The notes beneath the pieces are model-generated. The model was not told the DNA's origin, did not search any database, and worked only from the letters and a program-made list of their open reading frames with translations. A stretch of 64,000 bases of DNA, taken from NCBI RefSeq assembly GCF_018448905.1, contig NZ_RCWA01000020.1, positions 1 to 64,000 on the forward strand. Direction: 5' to 3'. The stretch comes from Photorhabdus heterorhabditis (GTDB lineage: Bacteria; Pseudomonadota; Gammaproteobacteria; Enterobacterales; Enterobacteriaceae). The position numbers were made by a program, and so were the translations under genes. Positions 57,449 to 64,000 of the stretch are shown piece after piece. Each line of letters begins with the position of its first letter. Positions within the stretch are counted from its first letter, which is position 1.

Positions 57449-59886
57449 CCATGGGTGCACTGGCAGTAGCATGGGCGGAAAATGGCCGCCAATTACATAA
57501 GTTTGGTGGCAGCAGTCTCGCGGATGTGAAATGTTATCAACGGGTAGCTAAGATTATGGCTAATTACAGCCAACCTGGTGATTTAATGGTGGTATCCGCG
57601 GCAGGCAGCACAACTAACCAGTTAATTAACTGGCTTAAGCTCAGTCAGAACGACCGTATTTCTGCCCATCAGGTACAGCAGGTTCTGCGCCGTTATCAGC
57701 AGGATCTTATTAAGGGATTGCTACCTGAAACTGTTGCTGAAGAATTGATGGAGGGTTTTATTGCTGATCTTGAAAGATTGAGTGCATTACTGGATAAGCC
57801 GGTTAGTGATGTGACTTATGCCGAAGTTGTTGGTCACGGTGAGATCTGGTCTGCACGTCTGATGTCAGCAGTACTAGAAGCTCAGGGGATTCCTAGCGCT
57901 TGGGTAGACGCCCGTCAGTTTTTACGTGCCGAGCGGACAGCTCAGCCACAAATTGATATTGCACTTTCTCAGCCATTGTTGGGTCAGTTGTTAACTCAAA
58001 ATCCAAATAAACGATTGGTTGTGACGGGTTTTATCTCCAGTAATCATGATGGAGAAACGGTTCTGTTGGGACGTAATGGCAGTGACTACTCTGCAACTCA
58101 GGTTGGTGCTTTGGCTGGGGCGAAACGAGTGACTATCTGGAGTGATGTTGCTGGTGTTTACAGTGCTGACCCAAGAAGAGTAAAAGATGCTTGCCTGTTG
58201 CCTTTATTGCGTTTGGATGAAGCCAGTGAGCTGGCTCGTCTTGCTGCTCCTGTATTGCATACTCGTACCTTGCAGCCTGTTTCCTCTAGCGATATTGATC
58301 TGCTACTGCGTTGCAGCTACCAACCAGAGCAGGGTTCTACCCGTATTGAAAGGGTGCTAGCGACTGGGACTGGGGCAAAAATTGTTACTAGTCATGATGA
58401 TGTTTGCCTGATTGAGTTGCATGTGGCTGCATATCATGATTTTAAACAGATCCACAAAGATATCGATTTGTTGTTAAAACAGGGACAAATTCGTCCGTTG
58501 GCAACAGGTATTCATCCTGACTGTAATCTGATTCAGCTTTGTTACACTGCCGAAGTGGTGAATAGTGCCCTGAATGCTCTGGAAGATGCCGCGTTGCCGG
58601 GGAAATTGTCCTTGAGAAAAGGTCTGGCGCTGGTGGCATTGGTTGGTGCAGGTGTATGTAAGAATCCATTGCATTGTCATCGTTTTTATCAACAACTTAA
58701 AGATCAGCCAGTAGAATTTATCTGGCATGCAGAGGATGGCATTAGTCTTGTTGCTGTATTGCGAACCAATCAGACTGAGCATGTCATTCAGGGGTTGCAC
58801 CAGAGTTTGTTCCGTGCTGAAAAGCGGATTGGTCTGATTTTGTTCGGTAAAGGAAATATCGGTTCTCGTTGGTTAGAGCTATTCACCCGTGAGCAGAAAA
58901 ATATTTCTGCTCGCAGTGATTTTGAATTTATTCTGGCGGGGGTAGTGGATAGCCGCCGAAGTTTGCTTGATTATCAGGGGATTGATGCTAGCCGGGCATT
59001 AGCTTTCTTTGATAATGAGGCGATAGAGCATGATGTTGATGAGCTGTTCCTGTGGATGCGAGCGCATCCTTATGATGATTTGGTTATCCTGGATGTGACT
59101 GCGAGTGAAGAATTGGCCCGGTGTTACACCGATTTCGCCAGCTATGGTTTCCATGTTATCAGTGCTAATAAAATTGCGGGTTCTTCCAGTAGTAACGATT
59201 ATCGTCTTATCCGTGATGCATTCGCCAAAACAGGTCGTCACTGGTTTTATAATGCGACAGTGGGGGCTGGCTTGCCGATCAACCATACTGTGAGAGATTT
59301 ACGAGAAAGTGGCGATACCATTCTGTCGATCAGCGGGATCTTCTCCGGCACATTATCTTGGCTGTTTCTACAATTTGATGGTTCCGCGCCATTTAGTGAC
59401 TTAGTTGAGCAAGCGTGGCAGCAGGGATTGACAGAGCCTGATCCGCGTATTGATCTGTCTGGCCAAGATGTGATGCGTAAATTAATTATCCTTGCCCGTG
59501 AAGCGGGGTATGAGATTGAACCAGAGCAAGTACGTGTTGAGTCACTCGTCCCGAAAGAAGCAGCATCAGGTTCTATTGAGCAATTCTTTGATAACAGTGG
59601 TGCTATTAATGAGCAAATGGTACAGCGATTGGCAGCAGCACAGGAAATGGGTATGGTGTTGCGTTATGTTGCTCGTTTTAATGCGAACGGTAAGGCAAAA
59701 GTAGGTGTCGAGGCGGTATGTCCTGATAACCCGCTAGCTTCTTTGTTACCGTGTGACAATCTATTTGCGATTGAGAGCCGCTGGTATCGTGATAATCCGC
59801 TGGTGATCCGCGGACCGGGCGCTGGTCGTGATGTGACAGCAGGAGCGATTCAATCTGATCTTAACCGTTTGTCGCAGCTGCTTTGA
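57445..59886 (+). CDS. metL: Bifunctional aspartokinase II/homoserine dehydrogenase II MetL
   Basis: 813 residues from GTG 57445 or 811 from ATG 57451. Aspartokinase part: LHKFGGSSLADVKCYQRV, NGSDYSATQVGALAG; homoserine dehydrogenase part: ILFGKGNIGSRWLELF, ISANKIAGSS, NATVGAGLPI and LTEPDPRIDLSGQDVMRKL. Provides homoserine for methionine. Overlaps the metB stop, forming metBL. Confidence 0.97.
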   Translation: MTMGALAVAWAENGRQLHKFGGSSLADVKCYQRVAKIMANYSQPGDLMVVSAAGSTTNQLINWLKLSQNDRISAHQVQQVLRRYQQDLIKGLLPETVAEELMEGFIADLERLSALLDKPVSDVTYAEVVGHGEIWSARLMSAVLEAQGIPSAWVDARQFLRAERTAQPQIDIALSQPLLGQLLTQNPNKRLVVTGFISSNHDGETVLLGRNGSDYSATQVGALAGAKRVTIWSDVAGVYSADPRRVKDACLLPLLRLDEASELARLAAPVLHTRTLQPVSSSDIDLLLRCSYQPEQGSTRIERVLATGTGAKIVTSHDDVCLIELHVAAYHDFKQIHKDIDLLLKQGQIRPLATGIHPDCNLIQLCYTAEVVNSALNALEDAALPGKLSLRKGLALVALVGAGVCKNPLHCHRFYQQLKDQPVEFIWHAEDGISLVAVLRTNQTEHVIQGLHQSLFRAEKRIGLILFGKGNIGSRWLELFTREQKNISARSDFEFILAGVVDSRRSLLDYQGIDASRALAFFDNEAIEHDVDELFLWMRAHPYDDLVILDVTASEELARCYTDFASYGFHVISANKIAGSSSSNDYRLIRDAFAKTGRHWFYNATVGAGLPINHTVRDLRESGDTILSISGIFSGTLSWLFLQFDGSAPFSDLVEQAWQQGLTEPDPRIDLSGQDVMRKLIILAREAGYEIEPEQVRVESLVPKEAASGSIEQFFDNSGAINEQMVQRLAAAQEMGMVLRYVARFNANGKAKVGVEAVCPDNPLASLLPCDNLFAIESRWYRDNPLVIRGPGAGRDVTAGAIQSDLNRLSQLL

Positions 59887-60131
59887 GTTGTAAAACTTTC
59901 ACTTTAATCTGATGTGATTTCCTTCGCTTGATATTCGAGGAAACGTGAGGAAGGTTGCTCTGAGAAGAGAGTTCTTCCTCATTGTTGTCTTGGACATTTT
60001 GATCTGCCAACTCGATGTAAACATAACCAAATATCCATTGATGAATTTTTTTCCGATTCAGGATGAAGATTACTCACTCGCTTAACCCAAATTTTTTGTT
60101 GACTAAAAAATGCCAATCATTCATCTTGTTT
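59887..60131. other. Intergenic region metL-metF
   Basis: Contains an imperfect hairpin (GAGGAAGG...CTTCCTC, about 59945-59983) that could end metBL; T-run absent. The remainder leads to the metF operator. Confidence 0.4.
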
Positions 60132-60163
60132 AGACGTCTAAACGTATAGGTGTTTAGATGTTT
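60132..60163. promoter_or_regulatory. MetJ operator (4 met boxes) before metF
   Basis: AGACGTCT (perfect), AAACGTAT, AGGTGTTT and AGATGTTT in exact 8-bp tandem, 65 bp before the metF start. Confidence 0.9.
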
Positions 60164-60194
60164 AAATAAGAGTGGCTGGCAAATTATAAGATAG

Positions 60195-61112
<918 letters not shown>

Positions 61113-61118
61113 TCGTTG

Positions 61119-61158
61119 GCTCTTACTAAGAAAACCTCTTAGTAAGAGCATTTTTTTT
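61119..61158 (+). terminator. metF terminator
   Basis: Perfect 12-bp stem GCTCTTACTAAG/CTTAGTAAGAGC with 7-base loop and T8 after one A. Confidence 0.92.
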
Positions 61159-61546
61159 GCGGCCTTACTTCGATAAAGGATAAACTTTCATTTGTTTATA
61201 GGACAATAAGATTAATATATTTAAATATAATGTGTTTATGTTTCTGATGGTTAGAATTCCTTTCAGAGTTCATCGGAGATCAGTTATTGGTCGCGAATAG
61301 TTTTTTCATTAGCGAAATAAAGCGTTATGCCTATCTATTTATAGACAATTACCTTTGGGGTAGGTTCTTATTTGCTTAATAGAGCGTCATTGAATTATCA
61401 CGGAATACAATGATGAAGAGATGCTAAAGATATTTGAATTTGTCATGCAGAGTCACTGAGGATAAACCATCGGAGTCAATATCTGTGCGTAAAAATGAAC
61501 AAGGGCGGTTTCCCGGCCCTTGCAGATTTAAGTAGATTTCAGCAGG
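61159..61546. other. Intergenic region after metF
   Basis: About 390 bp without ORF. CAAGGGCGGTTTCCCGGCCCTTGC (61500-61523) is a hairpin that may terminate the minus-strand gene ending at 61547. In E. coli katG follows metF here, but is absent. Confidence 0.45.
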
Positions 61547-62131
61547 TTAAAGAATGCTGATCTGTACTGACATGGTATTCTGAGGCCAATTAGCAGAAGT
61601 GTTCTGGTATCTGAAGATACCATTCTGGTAACCGTCTAGGACGTATTCCTTAAGGAAGCCAGCCACAATTTGGCCCCCAGCACACGGCCAAGTGTAGTAC
61701 CCGTTTGTAATGCAAACTGGCGTAGAAGAGTACAGCGAGTATGGCAGCATACCGCCGTTCATCCAAGCAAAGGAATTGTATCCGTAGCCAATTTCCAGAA
61801 CAGCGGCGCGGAGCTGTTGCCCTCCGTGATTGCAGTTCGTTACCGACAAGTTGGAAGTGTATTCCCATCCGCAATTCGTCGAGCCAACGGCATAGACCCA
61901 TATATTGGTTAGCGGAGGTGCTGGGATGTAAGCTAGTTCAGACTTAGTGTTGAGTTCTTTCTCTTCAACCCGGACGGGACTCTCAGGGTTAGGCAGCAGA
62001 GGTGATTGCGCTGTCAGGGCATTTTGAGTGGCAGGAACCTCCTGCGGTTGCTCTGTTTGGGTTTGGGCATAGGCATTAACGCCAAACAAGGAAGCAAGAG
62101 ATAACAAAATGGCAAGTTTATTTTTCTTCAT
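61547..62131 (-). CDS. Secreted DUF4879/YolA-like protein, copy 1
   Basis: 194 residues. Signal peptide MKKNKLAILLSLASLFGVNA with cleavage after AYA; a variable Pro/Glu-rich linker to about 75; then a conserved domain beginning LTNIWVYAVGSTNCGWEYTS, HGGQQLRAAVLEIGYGYN, CITNGYYTWPC and GFLKEYVLDGYQNG. The style fits DUF4879, known from Bacillus YolA; function unknown. Four cysteines could make two disulfides. AGAGGA precedes the ATG. The paralog is encoded 307 bp upstream. Confidence 0.75.
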   Translation of the reverse strand: MKKNKLAILLSLASLFGVNAYAQTQTEQPQEVPATQNALTAQSPLLPNPESPVRVEEKELNTKSELAYIPAPPLTNIWVYAVGSTNCGWEYTSNLSVTNCNHGGQQLRAAVLEIGYGYNSFAWMNGGMLPYSLYSSTPVCITNGYYTWPCAGGQIVAGFLKEYVLDGYQNGIFRYQNTSANWPQNTMSVQISIL

Positions 62132-62438
62132 GATTTAATCCTCTTAGAAATGGAAGAGCACAATTCTAGGGAAGTGAGCAAAAATCACATTATTAAATTT
62201 TATTTATGTAATGAGGGGCGGTCTGCCCTTGGCGCGTCTTTGCTTATCTCATTGCGGAACAGAGCTGGGTAAATTATAAGGAATTATTCTTTAACAAAAC
62301 TGTGGAATTCTTTCCCTAAGTTCTCATTAAGAGCGAAGCAAACTTTTAGGATTAGGGGAGGAGGGATAGCTAACAACCCATCGGGCTGACAATAAAAAGG
62401 GCGGTTTCCCGCCCCAGATTTAAGCTAATTTCAGCAGG

Positions 62439-63020
62439 TTAAAGAATGTTAATCTGCACGGACATGGTATTCCAAGGCGAATTCGTGGAAGTGTTCTGGT
62501 ACCTGAAGGTACCATTCTGGTTGCCGTCGAGGTTGTATTCATTAAGGAAGCCAACCACAGTTTGGCCCGCAGTGCACGGCCAAGTGTAATACCCGTTCGT
62601 AATACAAACTGTTTGAGAAGAGTACATCTCTGATTTAGACAGTATACCGCCGTTCATCCAGGCAATGGGGTTGACCCCGTAGCCAATTTCCAGAACGGCG
62701 GCACGGAGCTGTTGTCCTCCATGATCGCAGGTCGTTGCAAACAAGTTAGACGTGTATTCCCATCCGCAATTCGTTGAGCCAACGGCATAGACCCACATAT
62801 TGGTTAGCGCAGGTGCGGGAGCGTGAACAGACCCATCCTCGATTTTGAGATTCTGCTCTTCGGCTCGGATGGGACTCTTAGCGTTAGGCAGTAGCTGGGA
62901 TTGCTCTATTAGGACTTTTTGAGCAGCTGGGATTGCCGGCAGTTGCTCTGTTTGGGCATAGGCATTAACACCAAACAAGGAAGCAAGAGATAGCAAAATG
63001 GCAAGTTTATTTTTCTTCAT
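62439..63020 (-). CDS. Secreted DUF4879/YolA-like protein, copy 2
   Basis: 193 residues. Same signal peptide as copy 1 and nearly the same domain (NMWVYAVGSTNCGWEYTSNL, HGGQQLRAAVLEIGYG, CITNGYYTWPCTAGQ, NEYNLDGNQNG). The linker (residues 24-70) is much more diverged than the domain. The upstream ~60 bp are also shared with copy 1, so the duplication includes the promoter. No CDS for export machinery is nearby; a Sec signal suffices for the periplasm. Confidence 0.75.
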   Translation of the reverse strand: MKKNKLAILLSLASLFGVNAYAQTEQLPAIPAAQKVLIEQSQLLPNAKSPIRAEEQNLKIEDGSVHAPAPALTNMWVYAVGSTNCGWEYTSNLFATTCDHGGQQLRAAVLEIGYGVNPIAWMNGGILSKSEMYSSQTVCITNGYYTWPCTAGQTVVGFLNEYNLDGNQNGTFRYQNTSTNSPWNTMSVQINIL

Positions 63021-63331
63021 GATTTAATCCTCTTAGAAATGGAAAAATACAATTCTAGGGAAGTGAGAAAAAATCACATCATCAAATTTTATTTATATAA
63101 TTGGTGAAAATTAATCTGGCGTCATTGCATATTTGCTTGTCCTATTGCGGAAAAAGGGTTGAGTAAATGATAAGGAATTTTTCTTAAATTAGACTTGGCC
63201 GGGTGAGAAATAGTTACTTTTTCGTTGTCTATTGAGCACATTTTATATGAGGTTTCCTGGGGAAAAGATATCAGTACTGTGCTCAATAATGTCACTACCG
63301 TTGCGCAGAGATTGCCTACTACTGACTGCTA
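63021..63331. other. Intergenic region before DUF4879 gene and after ppc
   Basis: About 310 bp with leader and promoter of the DUF4879 copy 2 gene (in the first 60 bp, shared with copy 1). No ORF and no evident ppc terminator hairpin. Confidence 0.4.
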
Positions 63332-64000
63332 CTAACCTGTATTGCGCATTCCTGCGGCGATACCAGCAATGGTTACCATCAACGCCTGTTCGACCCGTGG
63401 ATCAGGATATTGTTGTTGACGAGAACGTAGTAATAGTTCTGCCTGTAGGACGTTTAATGGATCGGTATAAACATTACGCAGAGCGATTGATTCTGCAATC
63501 CACGGTAAATCTGCCATCAGGTGTTCATCCTTGGAAATAGTTAATACCGTCTTAATATCTGCAGAAAGTTGCTCGCGCAGCCTCTGGCCTAACGGCCATA
63601 AGCTCTTATCTACCAAACGATGATCGTAATATTCCGTCAACCATAAATCAGCTTTGGCGAAGACCATTTCTAGCATACCAATGCGAGTGGTAAAGAAAGG
63701 CCAATCATGGCTCATTTCTGCCAGTACATCCTGTTTACCATCATTCACCACTTTTTGTAGTGCAGCGCCCGCACCTAACCAGGCTGGTAACATCAAGCGG
63801 TTCTGTGTCCAAGCGAAAATCCACGGGATAGCGCGCAGACTTTCTACCCCCCCTGTCGGACGGCGTTTGGCAGGGCGGGAACCCAAAGGCAGTTTAGCTA
63901 ATTCCTGTTCTGGTGTTGCTGCGCGGAAATAAGGCACAAAATCGGGCTGTTCACGCACATAATCACGATACATGTGGCAAGAAACATCAGACAGAGTATC
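63332..64000 (-). CDS. ppc: Phosphoenolpyruvate carboxylase Ppc, C-terminal part (cut by window edge)
   Basis: The frame is open to the right edge (223 codons). [52 protein letters not shown] and the invariant C-terminus [10 protein letters not shown] are the end of Ppc (about 880 residues in full). It carboxylates PEP to oxaloacetate. The visible stretch shows no break. Confidence 0.97.
   Translation of the reverse strand, partial: DTLSDVSCHMYRDYVREQPDFVPYFRAATPEQELAKLPLGSRPAKRRPTGGVESLRAIPWIFAWTQNRLMLPAWLGAGAALQKVVNDGKQDVLAEMSHDWPFFTTRIGMLEMVFAKADLWLTEYYDHRLVDKSLWPLGQRLREQLSADIKTVLTISKDEHLMADLPWIAESIALRNVYTDPLNVLQAELLLRSRQQQYPDPRVEQALMVTIAGIAAGMRNTG

Noticed and set aside
62157-62215. CRP-like site upstream of the DUF4879 genes (TGTGA...TCACT)
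   Set aside because: The half-sites are seven bases apart rather than six, and the second half-site is imperfect.

Overview
The window looks like chromosome of a Photorhabdus-type (Morganellaceae, Enterobacterales) gammaproteobacterium. The housekeeping genes are clear enterobacterial orthologs in near-E. coli order (secB-gpsA-cysE-trmL; cpxA-cpxR-cpxP; pfkA-sbp-tpiA-yiiQ-yiiR-fpr; glpK-glpF-zapB-rraA-menA-hslU-hslV-ftsN-cytR-priA-rpmE-metJ-metB-metL-metF; ppc). Full-length 127-bp ERIC elements are present. The genus is inferred from gene content and style, not from a database match.

Layout. 1-165: 3' end of an IS200/IS605 tnpB with its right-end hairpin. 167-5757: yibQ and envC, then yibN, secB, gpsA and cysE (gpmI and grxC, neighbours in E. 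coli, are missing). 5862-7133: trmL, a short ERIC and a DinJ/YafQ-type toxin-antitoxin pair. 7188-27477: a 20-kb O-antigen locus read on the minus strand from a JUMPstart/ops leader at about 27.67 kb. Its order closely recalls the Pseudomonas aeruginosa O5 B-band locus: wbpA-wbpB-wbpD-wbpE, wzx, wzy, hisH, hisF, wbpG, a GT4, wbpI, then accessory glycosyltransferases, ugd, an aminotransferase and wbpM, ending with galE. The first four genes have ordinary GC, while wzx to wbpM is extremely AT-rich. One glycosyltransferase is frameshifted, and an IS200 relic lies next to it.

27.9-30.7 kb: the Cpx envelope-stress locus, with a perfect CpxR box and the 3'-UTR sRNA CpxQ. 30.66-34.58 kb: a decayed accessory island starting exactly at the CpxQ 3' half and ending at a diverged CpxQ 3' half, with a third, hybrid copy in the middle. 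The flanking arms are distributed as tandem site-specific integrations at the sRNA gene would leave them (attL, hybrid, attR). Cargo is a HigBA pair, a P2-like tail-sheath fragment, a ParDE pair, a broken HicAB pair and a lone ParE-like toxin; no integrase is visible. This is the most interesting feature of the window.

34.67-36.92 kb: a three-gene phospholipid-type operon (CDP-alcohol phosphatidyltransferase, PlsC-like acyltransferase, CdsA-like cytidylyltransferase), overlapping head to tail. 37.3-61.1 kb: conserved housekeeping block, with emrD between fpr and glpK and no glpX, and MetJ operators in front of metB (3 boxes) and metF (4 boxes). 61.5-63.0 kb: a tandem pair of small secreted proteins resembling the DUF4879/YolA family. 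63.3 kb to the edge: C-terminal part of ppc. No tRNA, rRNA or CRISPR array was recognised.
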